Positions 19,671 through 27,156 are shown, counted from the stretch's first letter. The stretch: DNA of 64,000 nucleotides from Phycisphaerae bacterium (GCA_017993835.1 JAGOLX010000026.1:1-64000); one strand, 5' to 3'. Notes: generated by a model from the letters alone, not told the origin. Made by a program: numbers and translations.

Positions 19671-20039
19671 TCAGTCACTACTCGGATCGCAGGCGAGGAA
19701 CACCAGCGCCTGCTCCTCGTGCATGATCAGTGCCCCCACGATTCCGTTATCGACACGAAAGCCGTTACCCTCACACAGACACAATTCGACCGTGTCATGA
19801 TCCTGGGGCGAGAGGGAGCGGATGGAACGGTCGAGTTGCTCGAGCGTGATCGCCCAGTCTCGGCCTTGCCCCTTTTTCTCGGGCAGCTTCAGCAGGATCT
19901 CTCCGCGATCCATCTTGACCGCGACTACCCACGAGCGGATGGTGCCCTCGGATCGCTCCGAGGTTTCCCCAACGTGGTAGTGAGGATACAGCGAGCTCAA
20001 CTGCTGCAGGTATTCATCGATGTCACAGAAGAAAGCCAT
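19671..20039 (-). CDS. Small unknown protein, second gene of the sigma-54 unit
   Basis: I do not recognise this 122-residue protein. It has no signal peptide or membrane segment. Mixed alpha/beta composition is suggested by ETSERSEGTIRSWVVAVKMD and GRDWAITLEQLDRSIRSL, followed by a conserved-looking DTVELCLCEGNGFRVDNG and a hydrophobic strand near ALIMHEEQALVFLAC. It follows the 93-residue gene on the same strand with a 24-base gap and probably shares its sigma-54 promoter. The RtcR-like regulator is divergent from the pair. The context suggests a stress or RNA-repair-linked function, which is inference only. Confidence 0.6.
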   Translation of the reverse strand: MAFFCDIDEYLQQLSSLYPHYHVGETSERSEGTIRSWVVAVKMDRGEILLKLPEKKGQGRDWAITLEQLDRSIRSLSPQDHDTVELCLCEGNGFRVDNGIVGALIMHEEQALVFLACDPSSD

Positions 20040-20063
20040 GTTCGCACTCCCAGTACGACGTTC

Positions 20064-20345
20064 TTATAGGTTCTTCTTGTGGGCCTGACCGACGCGGGCT
20101 CGGGGACTCGGCTGACGTTTGCTCGCGACGTGGGTCCCTTTTACATGCCGATTTCCAGCGACGTGCGCACGAAACGCCAGGAGCCCTTCCGTCTGGTTCT
20201 GCTGGATGATGCCGATGATCCGCCGGAGCATGCGGATGCTCAGGTCCTTGGCGTCACTGGCCAGCTCGGCCGCCACGCTCGGCGCGAGGCCCGTAAAGGT
20301 GACGGCCCGTTCGATGATTCGGCTCTTCTTCAGTTCGCTGGTCAT
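20064..20345 (-). CDS. Small unknown helical protein, first gene of the sigma-54 unit
   Basis: I do not recognise this 93-residue protein. It starts MTSELKKSRIIERAVTFTGL and is mostly helical up to about residue 60 (DLSIRMLRRIIGIIQQNQ). It ends in a basic tail (KRQPSPRARVGQAHKKN) that could bind nucleic acid. The ATG is preceded by GAAGGACAGGCC. About 45 bases upstream of the ATG is the expected start site of a strong sigma-54 promoter, and the RtcR-like activator lies just beyond on the other strand. The arrangement is that of an activator and its divergent target operon. No family can be named. Confidence 0.6.
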   Translation of the reverse strand: MTSELKKSRIIERAVTFTGLAPSVAAELASDAKDLSIRMLRRIIGIIQQNQTEGLLAFRAHVAGNRHVKGTHVASKRQPSPRARVGQAHKKNL

Positions 20346-20401
20346 GGCCTGTCCTTCGTTCCTTGTGGTTTCCGGTACTCTTTGGCTTCACTCCCTGCAA
20401 A

Positions 20402-20417
20402 AGCACATCTCGTGCCA
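20402..20417 (-). promoter_or_regulatory. Sigma-54 (-24/-12) promoter of the two small genes
   Basis: Read on the minus strand the site is TGGCACG-AGAT-GTGCT, against the consensus TGGCACG-N4-TTGCW: the -24 half is perfect and the -12 half is 4 of 5, with the exact 10-base gap between GG and GC. Transcription would start near 20390. Confidence 0.75.
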
Positions 20418-20495
20418 GACATCGGCGTGCGTGTGTCGTGTCTGTTGTAAGTCCAGTTCTGAAGCGAGCTTAAAAAAATGCGGCACATTCTGTCC

Positions 20496-20524
20496 TTGAC
20501 GCCCATCGGGGGAATTGTGATACT
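20496..20524 (+). promoter_or_regulatory. Sigma-70 promoter of the RtcR-like gene
   Basis: TTGACG (20496-20501), a 17-base spacer and GATACT (20519-20524). It points to the regulator gene at 20594. Confidence 0.6.
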
Positions 20525-20529
20525 GTATC

Positions 20530-20543
20530 GGAAATCAATTTCC
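20530..20543. promoter_or_regulatory. Candidate activator site (palindrome)
   Basis: GGAAAT-CA-ATTTCC is a palindrome with 6-base arms, and a further half site GGAAA stands at 20551. It lies about 115-130 bases upstream of the sigma-54 promoter, the usual place for an enhancer site. It also overlaps the expected start of the regulator's own transcript, so it could serve both activation and autoregulation. Confidence 0.5.
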
Positions 20544-20593
20544 TCGAACCGGAAAACTATTGCCGCATAGCATCAGATGGGCAGGAGACTCGC

Positions 20594-22273
20594 ATGGCAC
20601 AGAACCCGAGTGTTCTCATCTCCTGGGTCGCATTGAACAACGACCCGTACGAGCGCGAACCGGGCAGTCTGACCTATCGGCTGGTCGATGGCCGGCGCCG
20701 GATCGGTCCCACGCTCAACCTCCTGTTGGCCGAGGCACCTGCCTTCGTGAAACGCATCGATCACGTCGTCTTGTTCCATGGCAGCTTCGAGCGGAGTCGT
20801 CAGGTTGCCCTGCAAACCAGGCAGGCAGTGCTGCAAGCCAGGCCGCGAGTGAAGGTGCACCTGAACGAATGGAAGGGGGACGATCCGACCGATCACAAAG
20901 CCATCTTCGACTTCCTGCGGGAGCGGATGCCCGTCCTTCGCAAGCAGTACGATGGACAGGAACTGATCATCCACGTCAGTCCCGGCACGCCCTCGATGCA
21001 CACGGTCTGGGTGTTGATGGCGGAAACCGGCTTCATCGATCCGCCTTTCCAAATCGTCCAGAGCTATCGTGTCGGGGAAGGCAAGGGCACCATCGTCCCG
21101 GTTCAGCTCGGGATCGACACCTTCTTCAAGAGATACGCCGCATCCAAACCTGCGGCCTCCCTCGGCGAAGAAGAGACTGTCTTCTGGGACATCCGGCGGT
21201 TCTCTCCGCGCCTGCAGGACCTGTATCGCGAAGCCCGACGGTACGCCCACCTCAATGTCCCCATCCTGCTCCTGGGCGAGCGCGGGACGGGAAAGACCAC
21301 GATGGCCTCGTGGATCCGGTTGCACAGCCCGCATCGCAAGAAGACCCAGGATCGCAACTGGCCCGCGGTCGCTTGTGGCCAGTACAGTCCCGGGACCATG
21401 CGGGCCGAGCTGTTCGGCTACGTCAAGGGCGCGTTCACCGACGCGAAGCAAGACCACGAAGGTCTGCTCGCTGCCGCCGACGGCGATACGCTGTTTCTCG
21501 ATGAGATCGCCGATGTCTCGCGCGACTTGCAGCGTCTTCTCATCAAGGCGCTCGAAGAGAAGAGCTATCTTCCGCTCGGTGCGTCCCAGCCTCGCACGAG
21601 CGACTTTCGCCTGCTCAGCGCGACGAATCTGCCGTGGAGGACATTGCAGGAGCGTCTGGATCCGGATTTCATGGACCGGATCAGCACGTTCCGTCTCCAT
21701 CTGCCGCCTCTGCGGGACCTTCCCGACGACATTCCGTGGCTCTGGGAAGCGGCCTACAAGGAATCGACCGGGCGGGCCCGCGTGGACGTCGCGAAGACAG
21801 TGCTGGCGGACGAGGATCACCAGCGTGTGATCGGCCTTCTCAGGCAACATCCGCTGCCGGGCAATATTCGCGATCTGCTGCGTCTTGCCTACTGCGTCCT
21901 CGCGGCCCGCAGCGACCCGCTGGAACCGCTGTCTTCTGCGGACGCGGTTGAATATGCGCTCCGCGAGTTCGGCAGGGCGCATGAGATCGAAGAGGCGACG
22001 GAAGACCTCGCCAGGCAGGTCGCTCGGTGCTACAGTTGCGCCGAGCCCCTCGACGGCATCCTCAAGAGGCACGAAACGCTGGACACGTCCACAGTGGAAG
22101 AGGGAATCAAGGGCTACATGGCCAAAGAGCTCCGCCGTCTGGCACGCGAGCGCGGGATTGCTGTGGAGCAGTTGTGTGACGTCACCGAGCGCACCGTGCG
22201 AGGGTGGGCGCATGGCAGCGCCCACCCCGTAAGGAAAGGCAGGAAGAGCAAGGCATCGGACGAGGCTCCGTGA
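20594..22273 (+). CDS. rtcR: RtcR-like CARF-AAA+ sigma-54 activator
   Basis: A 559-residue transcription activator. The N-terminal 185 residues form an RtcR-type CARF domain, a sensor of RNA ends or cyclic nucleotides, with the typical loop HVSPGTPSM at 127-135. Next is an AAA+ domain of the sigma-54 activator type: Walker A GERGTGKT at 228-235, loop motif GAFTDA at 279-284 (normally GAFTGA), Walker B TLFLDEIAD at 299-307. The last 60 residues hold a helix-turn-helix (AVEQLCDVTERTVRGWAHG). AGGAG precedes the ATG. In enterobacteria RtcR controls rtcBA for RNA repair. Here no RNA ligase or cyclase is nearby, and the divergent targets appear to be two small unknown genes with a sigma-54 promoter. 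Confidence 0.88.
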   Translation: MAQNPSVLISWVALNNDPYEREPGSLTYRLVDGRRRIGPTLNLLLAEAPAFVKRIDHVVLFHGSFERSRQVALQTRQAVLQARPRVKVHLNEWKGDDPTDHKAIFDFLRERMPVLRKQYDGQELIIHVSPGTPSMHTVWVLMAETGFIDPPFQIVQSYRVGEGKGTIVPVQLGIDTFFKRYAASKPAASLGEEETVFWDIRRFSPRLQDLYREARRYAHLNVPILLLGERGTGKTTMASWIRLHSPHRKKTQDRNWPAVACGQYSPGTMRAELFGYVKGAFTDAKQDHEGLLAAADGDTLFLDEIADVSRDLQRLLIKALEEKSYLPLGASQPRTSDFRLLSATNLPWRTLQERLDPDFMDRISTFRLHLPPLRDLPDDIPWLWEAAYKESTGRARVDVAKTVLADEDHQRVIGLLRQHPLPGNIRDLLRLAYCVLAARSDPLEPLSSADAVEYALREFGRAHEIEEATEDLARQVARCYSCAEPLDGILKRHETLDTSTVEEGIKGYMAKELRRLARERGIAVEQLCDVTERTVRGWAHGSAHPVRKGRKSKASDEAP

Positions 22274-22290
22274 CCGGTTGGAAGCCTGGC

Positions 22291-22376
22291 TTGTCGTTCC
22301 TGCGGGAGCAGGAATCCAGGAACCATGAGATCTGCCCGGTCCCGTGAAATGGATTCCCGCTTTCGCGGGAATGACA
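22291..22376. repeat. Composite REP-like repeat (copy 1)
   Basis: Two short hairpins, GTTCCTGCGGGAGCAGGAAT and GGATTCCCGCTTTCGCGGGA, face each other 28 bases apart. The same composite occurs at 39873-39957. A partial unit (TCATCCCTGCGTCAGGCAGG) follows at 22434-22463, and another unit lies at 30115. These fill most of the gap between the convergent regulator and primase genes. Confidence 0.75.
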
Positions 22377-22513
22377 GTCGCGAGGCGGGACAGTACCTCA
22401 GGAATCACATAGAACCTCTCGGCAGGACTCTGTCATCCCTGCGTCAGGCAGGGATCCAGGAATCGCAGGACGAGGCACGAGCTCGAGAATGGAGTCCCCC
22501 TTCCGCGGCACGC

Positions 22514-22640
22514 GTGTCACCGGTGTCACCAGTGTCACCAGTGTCACCAGTAATTCTTCATTGATACTCTGGGAAATTCGAATTCCCTCCGTATAGAATA
22601 GGATAGAAATCTCCGGTGACACTGGTGACATCAGTGACAG
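22514..22640. repeat. Facing arrays of GTGTCACC repeats after the primase gene
   Basis: Four GTGTCACC units at an exact 9-base period (22514, 22523, 22532, 22541) face three inverted units (GGTGACAC at 22615, GGTGACAT at 22624, AGTGACAG at 22633) across an AT-rich centre. The right arm overlaps the end of the primase gene. It could form a large stem-loop (terminator) or be an iteron-like binding array. Confidence 0.65.
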
Positions 22641-24088
22641 AGGCTCCCTTCGGCTGTGGCGACCTCCGAGCCTTCCTGGACCGCCAGGCCGCGATAGACC
22701 CAGATTCGCTGACGACCCTGTCGTTGCTGGACTCGGTCCGTGCTCGGGAACGCCCGTTTCACCTGGCGACCGAGGTGGGCGCTGTTGACCGGTCGAAAGC
22801 CGTTGTCCTGGCTCCATCGGACGTAGGACGCGTAGACCTCGGAGGCGGGCAGGCCGTCGTAGTCGAGCGACGCGCTGTAGTTGTTCAGCAGGAAGGTCCG
22901 CGCCGGGTCCACGTCGCGTCGGTGCTCTTCGAGACGCTCGCGACTGACGTCGGGGATCGTGAACCCGCACTGGCGATTCAGTGTCTCCAGACCCGCGATG
23001 GCCCAGTTGAACACGCCGGGAAGCTCGGTCCGGATGATCTCCTGGGCGAGAATCCGGATCTGATTGGCCTCGGCGATCGTCTTGTCGAACGGCGCCAGCA
23101 GGACGCGCCGCCAGATGCCCTGCGTCTTGTCGTTGAAGTGCGGCAGGGCGTTCGTCGCGATCATCACCTTGGCGGTCGGCGCCGCGTGGAAGGGATCGCG
23201 GTACTTGCGCTCGAAGGTGAACGCGTCGCCTGCGACGAAGGCCTTCAGGATGCCCTCCGCCTCCTCCTCGATGATGTGCGTCGATTCGCTGGTGGCATTG
23301 AGGAGCTTGCCGTAGGTGGGCCACAGCGCGAACGGATTCCCGAACCGGCACAAAGGCACCTGCGAGCAGTTGTCCCGCCCGACGAGGGCCTGCACGACCT
23401 CGAAGAAGACGCCTTTGCCGTTGGCGCCCTCGCCGACGCACAGGAGGAACTTCTGCTCGCGGAGGTCGGGTCGGAAGAGATAGCCGACCCACTGTTGGAG
23501 CATCTGGATCAGGTCGGTGCGTCCGAGCATCACGTCGTCGAGGAAGTGCTTCCACAGGGGGCAGTCCGCCTGCGGATCGTAGTCGAAGGGCAGGCAGGCG
23601 GTGTTGAAGTAGTTCGGCGTGTGGCCCAGCCGTCGCGGCGGGACGCCCTTGTCGAAGTCCGCCAGGCTCAGCAGCCCGTTGCGAAGCGGGATCACCGGCG
23701 GTCGGTCCTGGAAGTCCAGCCAGGAGTTCAGCTCGCGGGTCTCCATGATGATGATGATCGCGTCGATGTGGAGCAGGATGTTGGCGACCAGGTCCCGCGT
23801 GACCGGGTAGGTGAAGCCCAGCTTGGCCCGGACCCGCTCGACGTCCTTCTGGAGCCAGGCGGTCAGGTTGATCCGGACCGTCTCGTCGAGGATCTGACGG
23901 TAGCGTCCGTTGAGCCAGTAGTAGTAGTCGCCGCGCCATCTCCGCAGGCGGTACAGGCTGCTCTGCGTGGCCTCGTCGTCGAACCAGTACTCGTCCTCGC
24001 CCAGGAACGACTGGGCCAGCAGCAGGGGGTCGATCTCGTCGGCCAGTTGTCGTCGGGCGTCCCGTTTGGCTTCGCTCAGGCTCTGCAT
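22631..24088 (-). CDS. Phage/plasmid-type DNA primase-helicase (P4/D5 family)
   Basis: A 485-residue replication protein of the D5/P4 helicase class encoded by phages and integrated elements. The first 190 residues match the D5 N-terminal region (LPFDYDPQADCPLWKHFLDD is a typical stretch). The superfamily 3 helicase core follows with Walker A GEGANGKGVF, then the acidic strand with HIIEEE, sensor FHAAPTAKVMIATNALPHF and RRVLLAPFDK. A winged-helix C-terminus ends the chain. The DnaG-like primase domain that often precedes this core is absent, so it is a helicase-only form or a remnant. No integrase or capsid gene is seen nearby. It has its own strong promoter and a leader of about 130 bases. 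Confidence 0.85.
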   Translation of the reverse strand: MQSLSEAKRDARRQLADEIDPLLLAQSFLGEDEYWFDDEATQSSLYRLRRWRGDYYYWLNGRYRQILDETVRINLTAWLQKDVERVRAKLGFTYPVTRDLVANILLHIDAIIIIMETRELNSWLDFQDRPPVIPLRNGLLSLADFDKGVPPRRLGHTPNYFNTACLPFDYDPQADCPLWKHFLDDVMLGRTDLIQMLQQWVGYLFRPDLREQKFLLCVGEGANGKGVFFEVVQALVGRDNCSQVPLCRFGNPFALWPTYGKLLNATSESTHIIEEEAEGILKAFVAGDAFTFERKYRDPFHAAPTAKVMIATNALPHFNDKTQGIWRRVLLAPFDKTIAEANQIRILAQEIIRTELPGVFNWAIAGLETLNRQCGFTIPDVSRERLEEHRRDVDPARTFLLNNYSASLDYDGLPASEVYASYVRWSQDNGFRPVNSAHLGRQVKRAFPSTDRVQQRQGRQRIWVYRGLAVQEGSEVATAEGSLCH

Positions 24089-24224
24089 AAGTCCTGCTCC
24101 GCTCGAAGATTACGGTCTGTTCTCGCCGGGGGGCCTCGCGATCTGACCCCGGTGCCGGCGCGTCTCGTCTCCCCCGACCGGCCGACGCGGGCTCGACCCA
24201 GCCGGGTTGTGCCTTACTCATCGA

Positions 24225-24253
24225 AATATAAAGCAGAGTTGTGTCGTTGTCAA
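24225..24253 (-). promoter_or_regulatory. Strong sigma-70 promoter of the primase gene
   Basis: On the minus strand: TTGACA (24248-24253, perfect), a 17-base spacer and TATATT (24225-24230). The surrounding sequence is much richer in A and T than its neighbourhood. Confidence 0.75.
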
Positions 24254-24308
24254 ACGTAAAATAGAAACATAATTAACAAAATTTGTCCTGCTCCCTCCCG
24301 CGGATCCC

Positions 24309-24363
24309 GTTTGGAGTTCCGCCTTCAGGCGGGTGAAGACCGCGTAAACGCGGAACTCCAAAC
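24309..24363. repeat. Palindromic repeat with 14-base perfect arms
   Basis: GTTTGGAGTTCCGC (24309-24322) and its exact complement (24350-24363) enclose a second smaller hairpin. The 24260-24867 gap holds this repeat and the 66-bp repeat, and no gene. Confidence 0.75.
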
Positions 24364-24607
24364 AGGCCATGCGTCAATAGGCTGCCCACCGAATTGACGT
24401 GGACGGCGTGCTACGCGCTGGAACGGAACAAAATCGCGTGCTCCTGGGAACCGAAGGGCTACTCCTGGGTCTATAATAACGGGCTGCAGGGCACGGAAAG
24501 CACTGGGCCGGTTTTGGGCGTGCTCGCGTTGCGGCGGACGGGCGGAGGCCGCCGGGACACCAGACGACCAGCCGGGGCAACGGCATGTGAATGGGACCGA
24601 GCGGCTT

Positions 24608-24673
24608 GTAGTGTGCCCGTCAGGGCATATCTTCCTCGTGTGGGACGAAGATAACACCTTACGGCGTCACTAC
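24608..24673. repeat. 66-bp palindromic repeat, right copy
   Basis: Same length, orientation and end sequences (GTAGTGTGCCCGTCAGGGCA ... GGCGTCACTAC) as the copy at 19414-19479, with a handful of differences in the middle. The two copies bracket the RtcR-like/primase segment. Confidence 0.8.
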
Positions 24674-24867
24674 GAACCGGGCCGAGAGGGACGCCGGATG
24701 GGGGCACATGCGTTCGCTTGGACGCGGGAACGGATCTCCTTGCGGAGGGCGGGCGGTCGGAGTATGGTTGCACGAACGTGAATGGTTGCCACAGAGGGCA
24801 TCGAGAACACGGCTTTCCTGCCTCTGCGGCGGATTCGATCAGGGGCTTTTGTGAAGGGAGACAGAGC

Positions 24868-25827
24868 ATGGAACGACGCGAATTCTTGACCAAAGCGACC
24901 GCAGCGGGTCTGGCATCCTTGGGTGGTGGGACCCTGCTGGCCCAGAATCAGCAGCCGATCGAGAGACTTCCCGGCGAGAGCGACGCTGCTTATCGCGCTC
25001 GCCTGGCCCAAGCGCGAGCGACTCAGGCGACTCAGGCGGCTCAGGCACGACAAGCCGGCGAAAGCGACGTTGCCTATCGCACCCGCCTGGCCCAGACCCG
25101 GGCGTCCCGGGCGGCGGCGCGTGCGGCCGCAGATGTGCAGTACTACGAGCTGCGCCGATACGAGATCGAGACCGAGCAGCAGAAGGCGGGCTTCGACAAA
25201 TTCCTCAGCGAGGCTGCTATCCCGGCCTTGAATCGACTGGGCGTCCAGCCGGTGGGCGTGTTCTATCCCGCCGAGGGGATCAGCCCGCTCTATGTCCTGC
25301 TCGTGCACTCCTCGATTCGCACCTTCCTCTCGCTCACGTCCCGACTGGGCGAGGACGCGGAGTTCATGGCCCAGGGAGCGGATTTCGTCAACGCCCCGGC
25401 GGACAAGCCCGCCTACAAGAACCTGGAGGTTCAGTTCATGCTGCCCTTCGAGGGCATGCGACAACTGGAGAAGCCGGTGGATGCGCCGGGCCGGGTCTTC
25501 CAGTTGCGGACCTACGAAAGCCCGAGCGAGAAGGCGGGTCTCAAGAAGATCGAGATGTTCAATACGGCCGAGATCGCCATTTTCCGCAAGGTGGGCCTGC
25601 ACCCCGTCTTCTTCGGGCAAACGCTGGCGGGCGCGAAGATGCCCAACCTTACCTACATGCTCGGCTTCAAGGACATGGACGAGAGCAAGGCCAACTGGAA
25701 GGCGTTCGGCGCCGATCCGGACTGGCAGAGACTGCGGGCGATGCCCGAGTACGCGGACGGCGCGATCCTGCGGAAGGGCGGGATCACGAACCTCTACCTG
25801 AAGCCCGCGAGCTACTCGCAGATCTGA
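24868..25827 (+). CDS. Exported NIPSNAP-domain protein
   Basis: A 319-residue protein with a Tat-like signal (MERREFLTKATAAGLASLGG). A spacer with a duplicated word follows: GESDAAYRARLAQARA at about 35-50 and GESDVAYRTRLAQTRA at about 63-78. Then come two NIPSNAP domains, opened by YYELRRYEIET and VFQLRTYESPS, each with the PVGVF or HPVFFG strand typical of the family. NIPSNAP proteins form dimeric alpha-beta barrels of uncertain function. Planctomycetes carry many Tat-exported copies. The start at 24868 is chosen because the Tat signal begins there, with GGGAG upstream. It is not clearly in an operon. Confidence 0.85.
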   Translation: MERREFLTKATAAGLASLGGGTLLAQNQQPIERLPGESDAAYRARLAQARATQATQAAQARQAGESDVAYRTRLAQTRASRAAARAAADVQYYELRRYEIETEQQKAGFDKFLSEAAIPALNRLGVQPVGVFYPAEGISPLYVLLVHSSIRTFLSLTSRLGEDAEFMAQGADFVNAPADKPAYKNLEVQFMLPFEGMRQLEKPVDAPGRVFQLRTYESPSEKAGLKKIEMFNTAEIAIFRKVGLHPVFFGQTLAGAKMPNLTYMLGFKDMDESKANWKAFGADPDWQRLRAMPEYADGAILRKGGITNLYLKPASYSQI

Positions 25828-25875
25828 TCTGGATGGGTTTTGCAGGGAAGGGGGCGTGCAATCACACCGTGTGGG

Positions 25876-26301
25876 TCATGGCCCTTCCCGTTTGTTCTGG
25901 GACTTCAGAAAGGCCAGAAACTTGCTCGGGGAGAGCACCTTGACCGGTCGGCACTTCCCGGTGGGGAAGTGGGCCTGATTTCCGGTGACCAGACATGCGG
26001 CCCGACCTGCCAGGGCGACCTCCAGAAACGCCTGGTCGTCCGGGTCCGGCAGGCGGTCGGGCAGTGGGGAAGAAGCTACGATGCAGCCTCGACATTCGAT
26101 GTAGTCGAGGAGGGCGGCGACTTTGTCGGCTTGAAAGTGGAACTTGGCCCGATGCAGAACCTCGTCATATTCGGACAGGATACGAGCGTCGAGACACAGG
26201 GTCAGATCGCCCGAGGAGATCATCCGGACGATCTGGGCGCACGGCCCGAACGGAGACAGGAGTCCGGCTACAAGGACATTCGTGTCGAGGACGATCTTCA
26301 T
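25876..26301 (-). CDS. PIN-domain toxin (putative VapC-like ribonuclease)
   Basis: A 141-residue PIN-domain protein of the COG1569 toxin type. The acidic site is visible: D6 in VLDTNVL, E44 in LSEYDEVL, and the D86-D89 group in LPDPDDQAFLEVAL, followed by LVTGNQAHFP, the usual closing motif of this group. PIN toxins cut RNA. The start codon overlaps the stop of the upstream Phd-type antitoxin by four bases (ATGA), so the two are translationally coupled. The promoter with operator lies at 26611-26640. Confidence 0.85.
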   Translation of the reverse strand: MKIVLDTNVLVAGLLSPFGPCAQIVRMISSGDLTLCLDARILSEYDEVLHRAKFHFQADKVAALLDYIECRGCIVASSPLPDRLPDPDDQAFLEVALAGRAACLVTGNQAHFPTGKCRPVKVLSPSKFLAFLKSQNKREGP

Positions 26302-26585
26302 GGTCTTCGTTTTCTTCGCACCGCCTTGATTTCTGCGTCGATCTCGCCCATCGAGATGCCGCTCGTTCCCTGCTGGACGGACCGTCGCTGAAGGCTTGCC
26401 ACGGCTTCGACGGCGCGGGCCTGGCGGAACGCCGAGAGGGACTCTTCCAGATTCGACTCATTGACTGCCGCCAGAATGGCGATCGGCCGGCCGTTGCTGG
26501 TGATGACCATCTCGCCTTCGCCCGTCAGGTTGTTCCAGATCTCGGCGGATTTTCCCCGCAGATCGCGAATGCTTACGAATCTCAT
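26298..26585 (-). CDS. Phd/YefM-family antitoxin
   Basis: A 95-residue antitoxin. MRFVSIRDLRGKSAEIWNNL and GEMVITSNGRPIAIL are the DNA-binding Phd/YefM core; the acidic C-terminal part (ISMGEIDAEIKAVRRKRR) would wrap around the toxin. An in-frame ATG lies further upstream at 26621, but the one at 26585 is chosen because it begins the conserved core and leaves the operator outside the gene. It overlaps the PIN toxin by four bases. Phd proteins bind palindromes at their own promoter, and a perfect one stands 27 bases upstream. Confidence 0.85.
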   Translation of the reverse strand: MRFVSIRDLRGKSAEIWNNLTGEGEMVITSNGRPIAILAAVNESNLEESLSAFRQARAVEAVASLQRRSVQQGTSGISMGEIDAEIKAVRRKRRP

Positions 26586-26608
26586 AACCTGTTCTCCAAT
26601 CGTGTACT

Positions 26609-26782
26609 CTATTGTGTACACAACTGTCGCTCAATGTCAAGCGGATGCTGTCGGATGAGTTCTACGGTTGTCTTGATCTCCTTCTCAAGGTCCAGACCGA
26701 GCCCGCGACACTTGCTTTCGTAAAACTCCACAGCCTCCCACAGTTCTACCTCTGCTTCGCGGAGGATGGTGACGCCGGTCAT
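26609..26782 (-). pseudogene. Truncated ParE/RelE-type toxin
   Basis: A 57-codon reading frame starting MTGVTILREAEVELWEAVEF and continuing YESKCRGLGLDLEKEIK, with the N-terminal half of a ParE/RelE-superfamily toxin (family length about 90-100). It stops after IRQHPLDIERQLCTQ, so the C-terminal strands that carry the FPY-type motif and the catalytic or binding residues are lost. It overlaps the upstream antitoxin by four bases (ATGA), the normal coupling. Its last codons coincide with the promoter and operator of the next module, which suggests that the Phd-PIN pair joined here and cut the gene. Probably inactive. Confidence 0.7.
26611..26640 (-). promoter_or_regulatory. Promoter with palindromic operator of the Phd-PIN module
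   Basis: On the minus strand: TTGACA (26635-26640), an 18-base spacer and CACAAT (26611-26616). The -10 region overlaps the perfect palindrome TTGTGTACACAA (26612-26623), as expected for autorepression. The whole promoter lies inside the 3' end of the truncated ParE gene. Confidence 0.65.
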
Positions 26783-27006
26783 TTCAGTCGGGTCTCGATG
26801 TCTGTGAAGACCTCGTCCGCGGGACGGCCTGTTGCCTCGCCGGCAGCGATTCGTCGAACTCGCCGTTGAATTTCGGCCTCTTGCTCGGCACTCAGCTCGT
26901 ACGCGCCCGGGTCCTCAAGACTCATGAGTAAATCATGAGCCAGGCTGGCACGTTCGCTGGCAGACAACGCCATCGCTTCTTCGCGAACTTGTTCGATTGT
27001 CTTCAT
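26779..27006 (-). CDS. Addiction-module antitoxin (TIGR02574-like)
   Basis: A 75-residue antitoxin. MKTIEQVREEAMALSASERA followed by LAHDLLMSLEDP is the standard opening of the small RHH-like addiction-module antitoxins paired with ParE/RelE toxins. The C-terminal end (EVFTDIETRLK) is the toxin-wrapping part. Its partner downstream is truncated, so this antitoxin may now be an orphan. Transcription is towards the truncated toxin and the Phd-PIN pair. Confidence 0.8.
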   Translation of the reverse strand: MKTIEQVREEAMALSASERASLAHDLLMSLEDPGAYELSAEQEAEIQRRVRRIAAGEATGRPADEVFTDIETRLK

Positions 27007-27156
27007 GATTCTATTCTACAACGATCACAGGCTTGTGTCAAACCGGGACAGATCGTGAATGCCATTGAAGAACGATGGCAGGGCGGATATTCTGGTTACC
27101 CGGATTCCGTGTCCGGAGCTGGCAATCGACTATCGACTCTTGCGAAAGGTGGGGAT

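Noticed and set aside
22514-22549. CRISPR array
   Set aside because: Units are 8 bases with 1-base spacing and no unique spacers; no cas genes are near. No other array was seen.
22616-24259. A 547-codon frame antisense to the primase
   Set aside because: A shadow frame. The primase frame carries Walker A and other helicase motifs and has a strong promoter.
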